From: Lycorma delicatula
Lineage: Eukaryota > Arthropoda > Insecta > Hemiptera > Fulgoridae
Assembly (NCBI RefSeq): GCF_047948215.1
Contig: NC_134465.1
Span: 14,236,522-14,300,521 of the forward strand
DNA length: 64,000 bases
Reading direction: 5' to 3'
The notes under the pieces: generated by a model
Told to the model about the DNA's origin: nothing
What the model saw: only the letters and a program-made list of their open reading frames with translations
Databases searched by the model: none
Shown: positions 10,900-22,842 of the stretch, one piece after another
Numbering within the stretch: position 1 is the stretch's first letter
How the letters are laid out: the number at the start of each line of letters is the position of its first letter
Position numbers and translations under genes: made by a program

Positions 10900-13310
10900 C
10901 GGTTAGAATAAAACAACGGACGTTAATCTTATTTAATTTCATTCATTATTTGTCGAATTTGTAAAAAATAAACCGCAGTAGCAAACGTTTGCGTAACAGT
11001 TTAAGAATTTTCAAACCCAAACTAGCGTACATCAGTTTTATTCTATAATAAAACTTTTCAAGTATATAGTATAACTGTTAATTGACTTATCGTCGGACAA
11101 GAAAGGATTCAAATATAACAACGTAAGAAAATTATGCAAAAAACTTAGAAAGTTCTCCATAACTCAAAAGTATCTAAATTGAAATAGGCTTTTCAACAGG
11201 AACGGCAGTGTAGACCTATAGAAACAACATAAATATTTGTTTAATCGATTAAAATATTATTTGTACTGGACGGCAGGGCTATCGAATCAGAATTAATTAG
11301 AAATGTCGGCCCGAGAGTGAAAAAAATTGAAGGATCCTGCTTTAGACGATACAAAAAAAACGATCGGTAAATGATTTTTTATTACAATCTAGGAAAAATT
11401 ATTCGCATTACTTTAAAAAATAACAATACTGAAAAAAATAATCGGTTTAATAATTTCAAAACCACCCGTGAAAATCTAGACTACTCATAGTTTTCGAAAA
11501 ATGTATGTTATACGGTGTTAAATATTTTCAGAAGGTACAACTGGATGTGCGTGTATTTACCGGGGCAGTTTCTGAACGGTCGCCTTTAGGGGAAGATTTT
11601 CAAGAATAAAATTGTCTTACAAAAGTTAAAAAATGTTGGATTTCCATTTAAAAAAATGAAGTCGGTTAGAGATTTCAAACATACCATTAGGGTATTTTTT
11701 AAATGCACTTAAAAAGTGAGGTATGGTTTCCCGTTTAAATTTCTTCGTAGCTTCCTTATCTCGATTAAAATCAGCATATCGTATAGGTTTTCTTAGCTTA
11801 AAAAACAATCTTTAAGTTATATTTTCCCATTTTTCAAGGTTTTTTTTGGCTGGTGACAACGAAAGAGTTTTGGGCTACTTTTAGAGCCACCTAGGTGTCG
11901 TTCGTAACATCTCCTTACTATTATGAAAAGAATGAAGTATGAAAATTCTTAGGGCGTAACAAATACTGTTTAAAACAACGATCCATGAAAAACGGTCTCA
12001 TTCTGTTTTAATTTGATTATTACTCAAATCTACTTAGAAGAGCGACATAGAATTAATCGATTAGTGAAATGAAATATATGTGTTAATGAATTTTTATTTT
12101 ATCTTCTACATTATGTGACGTCTATTAAAAAAAAACCTGAGAAATTTTGAAAAAAATACCAGTTAAAAAACGATAACGAAATACAATTTGCACACAATTT
12201 TCAATATCTCATTATAATAGTGAAAACAATATTGAAAACGAGAATGCAATGGTTATACGCTTAATTTATCAATAAGTAACATTTCATTAGCGCTTATTAA
12301 ATTATTCTGTTCGTATATCGTATTGTTATGTATAAACGTAAATCGTAATAAATAAATAAAATTAAAATAGAAATAATATTATTTTCTAATCCCGCGTTGA
12401 GTTTTAAGTTTCAGAAGATGAATAAAATTAAAAACTACCGACAAATGACAGACCTAACTAGCCGCAGATTTAAACATTTTGATTTTAAAGAAGTAAAAGA
12501 GAAATGTGGATATACCTAGAAGAAACGCTGCCCCCACGGGCCAAGATTTTTATAAGTAAGGGAAAAGGTGAAAAATCTTTGTATTAAAATAAAAATAAGA
12601 AAGAAAAATTTACATAGAAAATTGCTACCGAGCATGCAGTAAGGAAAGCGCCCTGCAATGCAGTAGTATATGTTATTTTTTACTGTAATTTTTCCTGCTA
12701 TATTTGCATGAACATACTTTCAATTCATTTTACTTAAAAAAAAAAAATTCCGTGACTGGAAAACTTAAAACAAGATCATCAGAGGAACTCTCTCTACAAA
12801 AAAATAAATAAATAAATAAAATAAAACACCACTCGAATTGAGAATTGTCCTTTTTTGAAGTCGGTTAAAAAGCAGATAAGACATTAAACGAGGAAAATCT
12901 TATAAAATTTTTATTGTCGTAAAATAAAATTTATACGAAAATAATGAGAAAGAAAATAACAAAATTCAAACTAAAATTTCAAAAAACTTATTAATAATCG
13001 TTTTTTTTGTTGGTTTTCGAATTACAAATAAGTCCTATAAGTAAGTGTATCTACAACAGTAATTGTCGTGGATCTAGTGGAGTTTTACATTACTGATTTA
13101 CATCGGTCTAGAAGCATTTATATTTTTAGTTTAGTAAACGGCAGACAGAAAAGATCAATAGGAAAATGCTCTTTACGGCTGCTATAGATAGTAGTATATA
13201 ATGAACTTATAACGTTTTGTGTGATTTTTTTACTTATTTATAAGAAGCTATTTTTTTATCTAAACAAAGTATTGAACTTCATACGATTAACGCAAAGAAA
13301 CAATCGGCAG
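10900..13310. other. Non-coding AT-rich DNA
   Basis: No gene seen. The decamer-like string GAAGTCGGTTA occurs at ~11658 and ~12857, and AAGTCGGTTAAAG recurs at ~18188, suggesting scraps of one dispersed repeat. A short (AAAT)n tract lies at ~12800-12822. Confidence 0.4.
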
Positions 13311-13317
13311 AAATTTC

Positions 13318-13445
13318 AATCGGTTCTAGATCAAGAAAGACGTACCGATTTATGAAAATTTTGTGGTCGGTCGATAAACAGACAGCCGATTGCCGATTGA
13401 TTTTTAATATTTTACGTGAATGTTTTAATATGATTATACATGTAG
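13318..13445 (+). repeat. Dispersed repeat shared with 60906-61008
   Basis: The string GTTCTAGATCA, then CGGTCGATAAACAGACAGCC, then CCGATTGATTTTTAATATTT with GATTATA matches GATTCTAGATCACAGGC, GTCGGTTGATAC, CCAATTGATTTTTAATGTTT and GATTATA at 60906-61008 in the same order. The unit is unclassified and short. Confidence 0.5.
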
Positions 13446-13449
13446 CGAA

Positions 13450-14360
13450 CGAAAATCGTGGATCGTGAACAACGGCAGATGAAAATAGATATTTTTTTAA
13501 GGTGTTCAACGATATGTGGTTCGATCGTTTATTATTTTTGTCGATAAATTATTTAATTGGTTTTATTAAAAACGATTTTGTTATTTATCGATCTACTTAA
13601 AAAATTAGAAAGTTATTCACGATATTTATTTTGATATTGAAATGAGTATACTGACGGCCTTCACACTGGATCGTTGAGCGAGACTGAAATTTCATCGTGA
13701 AAAATATTCTATCTATGAAAGTCGGTGTGTAAATAAATGAGCTGGAACGGAACATTGACTTTGTTTCGCAGGCGAAATATTCTTATCTTATGTTATTAAT
13801 CTAAACTTATAGTTATTTATCGCTGATATTTTACGCGTACGAAAGCTAGTAGCGGTGTTTCAATGCACCAGCACTAATCGTTTGAGGACTAAATTATTAG
13901 TCGGTTTTTATTTCTTTAAGTTCAGCAGATTACCGAATGCTGATATACGATGGGAGTGTATAAAGGTGTTGTCATTATCTTCCTCGGAAACGCGAAAGAT
14001 CTTGTTACGACTCTTTCTCCTTGGATCTGGAGAGGGGGCTCCTGTGAAGGTGTATTTCCGAGTAAAATGTTTGTCGATTGCGCGTTTTTAAGTTTATTTT
14101 AGACTGTACTTTAGAAAATAAATTACAAGCAGTCTCTAAACAGGTCTAAAATCGCAAAAACCTTTACAAGATCAGGTCGTGGCCTGCGGTCCCGAAACGA
14201 TCGAAGAATTTGGCGATCGGTTCTTTGTGTTAATTGCGGGTCGATAGTTGAGACGACTAACAAAAAAATGTAAATCGTCGTGAAAAAGTGCGCTAGTTCT
14301 TTTTATAAAAAGTCGAAATTCTTTTTTGAGCGCTTTTGGTTCAGTCGATTGCAATCAAAA
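13450..14360. other. No gene recognised
   Basis: Open frames at 13855-14091 (+) and 14172-14354 (-) are present, but neither shows a domain that I can name. The second lies next to the dispersed repeat at 14361, so it may be part of that repeat. Confidence 0.4.
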
Positions 14361-14605
14361 GGGGAGGTGCACAACTAGATGTTACAACAATCCTACGTAA
14401 AAAATTTCTACATCTACGGCTAATCGTTTTCGAGTTATGCGAGATACATACGTACGTTCGTATGTACATACATACGTACGTACAGACGTCACGCCGAAAC
14501 TAGTTAAAATGAATTCAGGGGTGGTCAAAATGGATATTTCCGTTGAAATCTGGAAACCGAAATTTTTTGCGAGCGCAATACTTCCTTTAGTTCGTACAAG
14601 AAAGT
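14361..14605 (+). repeat. Putative dispersed repeat with an ACGT-rich palindromic tract
   Basis: The stretch contains a palindromic tract of ATAC/GTAC units at ~14449-14486 (ATACATACGTACGTTCGTAT and following), flanked by text whose plus-strand reading gives RTDVTPKLVKMNSGVVKMDI. I recall similar peptides from dispersed repeats in insect genomes, but there is only one copy in this window, so repeat status is an inference. Confidence 0.35.
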
Positions 14606-14927
14606 AAAAATCATCCGCAAATTTTGATTTACGTTTAACAGGAATACTGTGGTTATCGTTAACGGGAATTTTATGGAAAATATTTATTCATCCGCAAAAA
14701 AGTTACTTACGAAAAGAAGGATTTATAAAGACCGCAAAGACGAAAAACACGCTTCTCGATAAAATTAAAGAAGCGATTTAAAGTAATCGCGTAAAGATAC
14801 CGCTACCGTATTCTTTTACCGAGCGTAAGCTAAACGTTCTTTGAAATGCGGGAATGTTATATAATTTTCTAGCCTAAATCTTCCAAGCCGCTTTTCCTGA
14901 ATGTTTTCAAGGAAATATACTTTGCAT

Positions 14928-15985
14928 CAGGGCCAGTCCTTGGCGGCGGCAAAAATTTAGGAGCGACAAAACCGCCTGAATTATAGCGCAAAAAACACAA
15001 CCCACAAAAATATATTTCGATTACTCGAATCTAGAAAAATATTATTTACTATTTATTACTACAATAATATTATTATCGAACTAGTTTTGCTTATCGTTTT
15101 AAAAGTATATTAAAATTATGTGTGAAAGTAGTACGTACTAGCTTTAGTTTGTAAGTTCGTTTTCTTTAGCTAGTTAAAAATGTAAATTTTGTTTTCTAAT
15201 AAATAATTTTCCGTAAATCTGTATTAGTGTTATGTCTCGATTCAATTTTATGTAATTTTCTGGTTTACATGGTTTTTTATAATTCTGTTTTTTTCTGAAA
15301 AATTTTAAAGTTTTTTTGAAGCTTTGGAACAGCTAAGCTCAACAATTTAGTAAAATACAACAGCTAATAGACCTGCATAAATTATGCTTATTACCATCAT
15401 TTAATGATTGAAATATTAGTCAAATTCATTTAGCTTACATTTGTTTACGTACTTATTATAGTTACAATTTTGCTTAATCGAGTTTATATTTCACGTTATC
15501 GTTGTAATATTATAAAGGGAAAATTATTCTGATTTTGAAGGACATTATGTTCAGTTTCATGTATCTTTTCCTCCATATAAATAAGAACACTGTCTCGTAT
15601 CTTTCTTTACTTAAAACGCTTAAAGTATTTAATTCAGTCGGCTCATCAACAGCTGACAGTTTTGTAATATTATTTCATTTAATTATTTTCTATCGCGCTG
15701 TAAAATTTACGTCACGTACAAGCAAACATACGTTTTCGTAGTTCTACATTTACAACAATATAATACGTAAAATCATTAATAACTTAATCGCATATTTCAA
15801 TGTAATAATAATCATTACGGTTAATTAAAGGATACATTACAACATATAATAAACGAGTTATTATTTAACCGGTGAAGCGAATCAGTGACACTACAGTCGA
15901 TCAAAAAATTTCACAATTTTCTGGTCCTCCGTGCCGGAATTTTTTGGGTTTGCCTATGGCGGCAAAAACGCTAGGGCCGGTTCTG
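14928..15985. mobile_element. hAT-like non-autonomous element
   Basis: The left end CAGGGCCAGTCCTTGGCGGC (14928) and the inverted right end, reading CAGAACCGGCCCTAGCG inward from 15985, form imperfect TIRs of the CAGGG type that is common in hAT elements. Both ends continue with GGCGGCAAAAA-like text. Flanks tttgcat (left) and tttgaat (right) resemble a diverged TSD, although hAT elements normally make 8 bp. The ~1.06-kb interior shows no hAT transposase motif; the ORF at 15535-15741 has no recognised domain. Confidence 0.6.
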
Positions 15986-15989
15986 TTTG

Positions 15990-16710
15990 AATACAAGAAT
16001 GACATCAAGCGATCAATTATTACGCTATAACATTTCCATCGTAAACGGTGAGAAAAAATAAAATAATACTTTTAAATCGACTGTGTAGACGAAATTATTT
16101 TTCATTTAAAAATGTTCTACTCTAAGTTATCAGAAAAAAATTAAAGCAGTAGGACCACCAGAGTCTTGTACAAAATAAAAAATATTTATGCAAATATATT
16201 AGACCGATACGCGAAGAGCTTGGACGCACGTCGAAATAAATTAAATAAAAATCGTGTTGAGAACATTTTCCTTTTAAATTTATTAAAAATATTATGCTCG
16301 TACTCCAGCATCTGTGCCGGGCTAGTAAATACCGGGAATACGAGAAGATTTTATTCTTACTTTACGAAATGAATTCCGTATAAGTACTCTACTAAATAAA
16401 CTAAATTGCAAAACAGAGATTGTTATTTCACATAAAATATTAAAACTATTTTTTTAAATTTTATTTTTAAATCGTTTTACAACTACTTTTTTTTATAATA
16501 CGCAAATCTTCTACTTTTCTTGAAGCTCCGCGTGAAAATGACTTACATGACAGCATAAGTTACACGCATAGTTACTTACATGACACCGTACTGGTTTTGT
16601 TTCGGCGGAATATCGACAAAGGGAAGAAAAGGATCGATTTTTTTTTTACCGATAAATTAATTCACCGCAGAAACTTATGAAGAAGCTTGAACGCGGTAAT
16701 GTGAAAATGG
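15990..16710. other. No gene recognised
   Basis: AT-rich sequence. The phrase ACTTACATGACA occurs twice (about 16540 and 16572) in a small direct repeat. An ORF at 16166-16372 has no recognisable motif. Confidence 0.4.
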
Positions 16711-16714
16711 GAAT

Positions 16715-16812
16715 ATGTAGCGAATGAAAATTGCCGTACTCGATCGGGATTCGAACCGTGGACCGCAGGATGAAATGTCGAGATGCTACCTCTTCGCCAA
16801 GAGATCGGTGGA
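16715..16812 (-). mobile_element. tRNA-derived SINE, inverted copy
   Basis: The minus strand carries a B-box, GGTTCGAATCC (16748-16758), preceded by an A-box-side segment (CTTGGCGAAGAGGTAGCATC) and followed by the body junction CGATCGAGTACGGCAATTTTC. Same family as the copy at 4269; the body is shortened. Confidence 0.75.
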
Positions 16813-17199
16813 AATTTTAAATAAAACTTCCCGCCTTATTTGAAGAGTTTACAAAAATTGAAATTTATTAATGCGACCGGTACGGAAAATTATCCCATTT
16901 TTTTAAAAAATGTTTTTATTTTTTATTAGAACCGTAAAAATCGAAGGAAAAATTATTAAATCGATAAAGTTTGAACGTAACAAGCGATTTAAAAAAGTAG
17001 GGATTAATCGAAGCGTTGAAGTCTAAGGATTTTTTTTAAATCGAGTGAGCCAAAAGGAATGAAGTTATCAAGAGATTTTGAAAATAAATGTTTTTTCGAT
17101 TAAAAATATTTCTTACAAGCTTTTTACTTAGCGTTTTATGAAAAATTATAAATTTATAAATTAGTAAAGAAGAATAAAAATAAAAACACAAAAACTGAC

Positions 17200-17329
17200 C
17201 GGTTCCATGCAAAGTATAATTTGGGTAGAATGTAGATGGAGATTGTCCGTAATAGGTGTTATCGGCTTGGTTGTTAGTAAGATTATTAAAATTACTAACG
17301 ACGTTCATTTTGATAGATTCTTTTTTCAA
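17200..17329 (-). CDS. Possible host-gene first exon (uncertain)
   Basis: A minus-strand frame opens at ATG 17327-17329, with a second in-frame ATG eight codons on at ~17308. It encodes MNVVSNFNNLTNNQADNTYY, followed by GQSPSTFYPNYTLHGT. After codon 43 lies a GTCAGT that could be a splice donor (plus-strand actgac at 17194-17199); beyond it the frame becomes hydrophobic and AT-driven, ending at 17036. Asn/Tyr/Ser/Pro-rich starts of this kind occur in insect homeodomain proteins such as Zen or Ftz, but no homeobox is visible in the window and the resemblance is compositional only. The downstream exon would have to lie at lower coordinates beyond recognisable sequence. It may equally be a chance ORF. 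Confidence 0.2.
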
Positions 17330-17609
17330 AAAAAAAAATAATAATAATTTAGAAAACTAACAACACTATTTGTAATAAATCATAATATCAATAAACCGAT
17401 ATATTTTGTATAACTTAGAAAATTTATAAGGAATAACAATATAATATCAAAAACTGTAAAAAGATTAATTCGAAAAAAGTACAAAAATACGAACGAGAAA
17501 TTTCTCCTATACGCTTCGTTGTCGAAAAGATACTGCGGGTATATCTGTTCTTACCGTAGGTGATCTCGTAAATGAAATAAGCTCCGCCCGTTTTCCCCGA
17601 GTGGTTTTT

Positions 17610-17640
17610 TTTTCTTTATTATACCCCTATAACATCAGCC
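17610..17640 (-). promoter_or_regulatory. TATA-like motif upstream of the 17.3-kb ORF
   Basis: On the minus strand GGGGTATAATAAAG lies ~295 bp upstream of the ATG at 17329, in a stretch (17560-17640) less AT-rich than its surroundings (GAGTGGTTTT / GGGCGGAGC context). It is a sequence-only hint and has no functional support. Confidence 0.15.
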
Positions 17641-17644
17641 GTTT

Positions 17645-18780
17645 ATCCCCACCGCTACAGAATCGCTAACGTCAGAGTACGTTGATATCTTAATCGGATA
17701 ATGCGCCGAAGTACTCCGATCGTATTAAAATGTTTCTTCCCTCCTTCATTTACCTCTTCCGTACAAAACCCTATGAATTTTTACGGTAATATTTAATTAT
17801 TTATCAGAAAAATACGGGGGAAAATTTTTTCCGAGAATCGGAACGCGATTCAAAATTACACTTCTGCAGACTTTAAAAAAAGCTTAAGCGAAATATTTAA
17901 TTGAAAAAATGTTGACTTTTAAGCGATTCGAAAAAGGAAAGATATGTTTTTTTATACGTTCAATCCTATTGTAGAACGAATGAGCCGATTTCAATAACGA
18001 ATTTATATTTTTATATTTTACGTACAAAATTAATAAAAATACACGATAATAAAAGAATCTTTTAATGAATATAAATATTTAATGACGCGCTCATAAATAA
18101 TGAAAATTTTCTTCTTTTTTTCGACACCTGTAAATTTGTAACTTGAATGCAGGCAATCATCGTGCGATAAAAATAACATCAAATATAAAGTCGGTTAAAG
18201 GAACGATCAACATCAAGAGAAAGATTATGTCGGATGATAATCGAAACCGTCATCTTGACGGAAGATGAAAACGTCATTTTCTATCGATGTACAGATAACA
18301 ATTTAAAATAAAGCGTTCTACAAACTTCTCTTGAAACTTAGTATCGTTCGTTCAATTTATTAATGATAAGATCATTAGGTTCGAATACAGTCATTTATAA
18401 CGCCGGTAATATGACGGCGGCTAACTAAAAAAAATCTCGCTTCGTAATATTTTGATCAAATTGGTTTTTCAATTGTTTTTCGAGAAACAATCGAATGGCC
18501 ACCGCGTTCGTTTAATTTTTCGTTTTTGGGAATCGTCAAAGACATATGTTATTTTTAAAATCCAAACTGAACCGCTTCAAATTGTCAAAAACTCAGTCGA
18601 TTTCATAATCGGGAAAAATACATAATGCAATGGTAAAACGCTGCCACATTGATAACGGCAGAAAGACACATTCTGAACTCTTTCTCTGGTGCGTATTAAT
18701 AATAATCTTTTTATTTATTCGGGTAAATCCGGTATTTAAAATGTAAATTCCAATGTGTAGTTTATCCTTCTCCATAGGAG
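17645..18780. other. No gene recognised
   Basis: Mixed-composition sequence. The minus-strand ORF at 18593-18775 has no motif that I know. A scrap of the AAGTCGGTTA repeat lies at ~18188. Confidence 0.4.
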
Positions 18781-18784
18781 TCGG

Positions 18785-19012
18785 TTTTATTTTTAATATT
18801 ATTATTATTCCTAAATTTTTTCCCTGTTTTAACCTCTGGGAATTACCGTTCAGATAATCTTCAGAGGACGAATGAGGATTATATGTACGAGTGTAAATGA
18901 AGTGTAGTCTTGTACGGTCTCAGTTCGACCGTTACTGAAATGTGAGCTTAATTGAAACCCAACCGCCAAAGAACACCGGTATCCACGATCTAGTATTCAA
19001 ATTCGTATAAAA
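18785..19012 (-). repeat. Long SINE family 2, headless copy
   Basis: About 190 bp here (from CCTCTGGGAATTACCGTTCA to AGTATTCAAATTCGTA) matches 62515-62695, including the blocks GAGTGTAAATGAAGTGTAGT, CTTGTAC-GTCTCAG and ACCGCCAAAGA-CACCG. The tRNA-like head present at 62700-62800 is absent here, so this copy is 5'-truncated, as expected for retrotransposition on the minus strand. A T-rich end at ~18790 corresponds to the A-tail. Confidence 0.75.
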
Positions 19013-19014
19013 GT

Positions 19015-20261
19015 GCAATGGCAGTAATTAGTCACCGCCTAATTCTAAGCGTAAGAAACTCTCTTATAACCGTAATTTTAGAATCGCCGAATAATATTTT
19101 TTGAAAATTTAATGAAAAAATAAAAATGTTCTGGGTGAACCGCAACCTGTGAAATTATATCGATGTTTCTACTTACAGATTTCTACAAACGGAGGTCGAT
19201 AACGGGTAATTTAAAGTGATTTTATGCAAAATAAAGAATTATTAGGCTGTAGGATATCAATTTTCTGTAGCGTTATCCAACCGTGAAGTTTTACGAATCG
19301 TTATTAATAAAGCGGCTCTACGACTGTTAAATTCTTACGCGTGGCAAACATTAAAAAAACAGAATCGGTTTCAAATAAATTTATCTAACGACAGAGCAAA
19401 ATAATCCGAGTTTTCAATTCTTCAACGCATATAATAAACCAGATTCTTTTCTATTCGAGTTCCAATATTTTTTTTTTTTTAAATTACGTAACCTATTCTG
19501 AAGTGCAATTATTATTTTTACAAATCGATACGTGTATATCCGTTCGTTTCACGAGTATAGCTTTATCTTTAGTCATTTTAGGCCGAATAAATTTTCTAGA
19601 CGTAACTCAAAAAATGACTGAATGTTTTGCTATCTTTAATACGAGTATATATTTTTGACATTTTTTGCTGTACGGGTCTGTTTTAATAGAATTATTAAGG
19701 TAAGCTTAATCTTTAGAAGAATTATAAACGGTTTTAACCTTATCCCAACGTTTTTAACGTTATTAACGTTTTATCCCAAAAATGTTGCGGTAAACTACGA
19801 TGCACAGTGTAAATGATTTTTGATAATATATTCATAATTGTGCGTACTATTCTCTAAATATCAGTGCTTTTATCATCTTTAAAAAGTAATTTTGTTAAAA
19901 AAACAAAAAAGATAACAACCTGTTACTTTCAATTATATAGACGGATTTTATGTTTTTGTTCATTTGATTAAACCTTTTTTAGCCAAAATATTCTGCTGAT
20001 AAATGTCAACGTCACCGAAGAAAAAAAAAATCTTATTTCATATTTCAAAAAAGTTATTGAGAATTACTGAATTTTTTAATTATTTAAACAAGATAATAAT
20101 CTATACGTATTAACCAAGGTGTCATTTTTATGTATTTAGAATATAAATAAACTTAGCGATTCGTTAACGTATTAGAAAACTTAACTTATTATACAATAAA
20201 ATTACATTATTACCCTTCTTTTATCATTGGACTTATCATTTGGTAGGAAAAGAGGACAGAC

Positions 20262-20296
<35 letters not shown>

Positions 20297-21560
20297 GGGG
20301 GGGTGTGAGAGAGAGAGTGTTTGAGTGAAAGTGAGCAAAAAAGAACTAAGTGAGTGGATGAAGATGGGGTAAATAATTGAACTGACTACTCACCAATAGA
20401 AATACAGCATAGCTCCGCCTTTTCTACGCATGTGTAAAAAGGAATCGTGTATTTACTGTAAAGCTAGGGTCGCGGGGTTTTCCTTACTTATTATCTTTTG
20501 CCTCTTGCTAAAATCAGATCGATAAAATACACGTCAATAAAACAGGAAAAATAGTTTACAAATTTGGTACAATACGGTTAAAAAAAACTACTTGAGTTTA
20601 AGAACTTATAATTTTGAAAAAACGGTTTAAAAAAATTCTATTATCACATAATCTAAAATTAAGCATACATTTCACGTCATCCAAAAATAATTTATACAAA
20701 AAAGAAGTACGACGATGGTATTTTCTCAAAATTATACAAATTACATGATTTTATGTCGTATGTGTTTTCTAATTTTCAAAATTTAATGAAACAATAAGTA
20801 TGTATTTATTACAATACGATAAAATATAGATTTTTTTTTTTAATTGGATTTCGGTTCATTTCATATTTTATTTCGGCGGGTAGAATATTTGTTTTAGTTG
20901 GTACTCCATCCCAAGGTTATCGAAACGATTTTTTTACACTAATTAATAAATATACTAAATAACTTTAAAAAGTAAGTATTTATTGTGAGCATTCGAATTG
21001 AAAATATCAGAATAATAATTTGTTAAAATGACTAAAAACTTTTACGTCAGCAGTTAACAATTTTTTTTTGGCTATCGGTCATTTAATGTTATTCTCAATT
21101 TCATTTTATTTTTCATTAATATTTTAAACCTCAAATATTTATATATCTCAATCTCTTTGCCTTCTTCTGCTTTTAAAAATTCTAAAAGTATATCAAATGT
21201 CTTTAATGCCACAAATTTTTCTTTCCTAATAGTCTTAAGAACTCTTTCACTTCAATTTTTTCATCCTTCTGTGATACTAAATGAAGCCTTCTAATCTATT
21301 TCTTTCTGGCTTTCTATCGGCCGTCTTCACTATTAAAAAGTGCTACGCTCCGCACGAAATTGTTTAAATCTTTATTTTTTATTCTAAGATCTGTTGTATT
21401 TGACGGTAGCCGATTTATTTTCCGCACAAGAGAAAATAAATCTCATTATTTGCGCTAGTCAGTTTTTTATGTGCGTATTTACTCCGTAATTAATTTGTAA
21501 TTTTATCGAATAAATAGCACACTTTTTAACTTATGGTCTGTTATTTTCTCCTTTCGTAAT
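19015..21560. other. Unassigned AT-rich DNA with a (GT)n tract
   Basis: No gene recognised. A (GT)n microsatellite runs 20263-20296, continues into a G7 run and a short (GA)n, and lies in a slightly G-rich island to ~20365. Confidence 0.5.
20263..20296. repeat. (GT)n microsatellite
   Basis: Uninterrupted GT repeats (about 17 units), followed by GGGGGGG and a GAGAGAGAG tract. Confidence 0.9.
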
Positions 21561-21649
21561 ACGAAGCGCGATCAAATTTAAAATATAATTTGAACTCGGC
21601 TCCAAATAGAAAAAAAAGCCGAAGTCGGTAGCACCGTCTGATAAACGAA

Positions 21650-22100
21650 AACAAGTATTAACCTATTCCATTCATTAAGCACCCGACTGATATGAGTGAA
21701 AAAAAAGATTCGAGCGTGATTCTTAAAGTGTGAAACCGTCAGAAATATGCGAAAGACTAAAAAGATAGTTTGACGAAAAAACGTTGACAAACATAAATCT
21801 AAAGATGGAATAAAACTTTTAAAGACGGTAGTGAACGTGTAGAGAATGAACCGCATTCTCGCCGCCCGAAAACATCGACAACAGAAGAAATGGCCGACAA
21901 GATTAATACAATTTTTCAAAAATGATCTTGGAATTACAGTGCAGAATATCGCTTTTAAACTCTATAGCAGTGTCGGCAGTGTGTTTAGCTGTACGAGAAA
22001 TAAACTTTATAGCCGGAAAGTACCTGCAAATCGGATTCCACGAAAGCTAACGGACGAACACAACAAAACATTTTGTAAACGTTTCGACGGAAGATGTCGG
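21650..22100 (+). pseudogene. Mariner transposase N-terminal relic
   Basis: Plus-strand frames combine to a mariner (SETMAR-type) DNA-binding region: FKDGSERVENEPHSRRPKTS at ~21822-21880, then TTEEMADKI, then SVGSVF, and finally SRKVPANRIPRKLTDEHNK (~22010-22065). These correspond to the linker between the two helix-turn-helix motifs (FKDGR..VEDEPRSGRPSTS) and to the conserved (K)VSARWVPRLLT block. Stops and a frameshift near 21925 break the frame, and the catalytic DDE part does not follow, so the fragment is 3'-truncated. The open frames on both strands at 21578-22220 are largely a by-product of this relic. Confidence 0.7.
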
Positions 22101-22119
22101 ACCGTTCTCCGTACAATCC

Positions 22120-22835
22120 GGATCGTACTGTCAGCAGTTTTCTTCAAAGAGGTCATCATCTCCCGCGCTCGTTTCCCAAATTTCCAAAATGTTTTTGAAA
22201 TTCAACGGGAATTACGTTAAAAAGTAGTTTTCCGTGAAAAAAGTACACGTAGAAAAAACAATGCTAAATTCATATTTTTTTTTAATATAATATCCAAAAT
22301 TATTTTTTTAATAAAAAAGAGAAGTAAGTTGAGAAAAAGCTTGGACTGCCAGTAGCGTAAAATAACACTGATAAACGTAATTCTTGTTTCCTAACATGCG
22401 ATACATGATTTTAATCTGTTTTTTGATGCTGAAATCGAATATTAACTCAGAATCTTTCTATTAACCACCATTTAAATTAAATTTTTAAATTTGAATTAAA
22501 GGATTTTTTTCATTTTTCAACGTACATTTAGCATTTTAAGCTCCTATATTGTATTTTGTTATCTCATTTTTTATCGTTTAACTCTGTTAAAATAATTTGT
22601 AAGTTAAAATAAACAACACTAGACAAAGAATAAAAATCATAGCATAGTCGCATATTATGACATCGTATCTAAGACTGAAGAGTGAACCTTCATGGACAAG
22701 ATTAATCATGTCTGTGCAGGTCAAAACATGAAGCTGAAAACACAGCTGTGTCGTTTGTATTAAGCACTGGATTTAGGAATGAATTAATTTTGTTCAGTCT
22801 TATTGCCTGCCGTCTTACGCTTGTTAACAGTGCAG
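22120..22835. other. No gene recognised
   Basis: AT-rich stretch between the mariner relic and copy B; it may include the 5' untranslated part of copy B. Confidence 0.4.
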
Positions 22836-22842
22836 TGTCATA

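Noticed and set aside
16715..16812. Possible functional tRNA gene (and at the other B-box sites)
   Set aside because: B-box and partial A-box are present, but no cloverleaf with acceptor stem can be formed, and each copy carries a shared SINE body.
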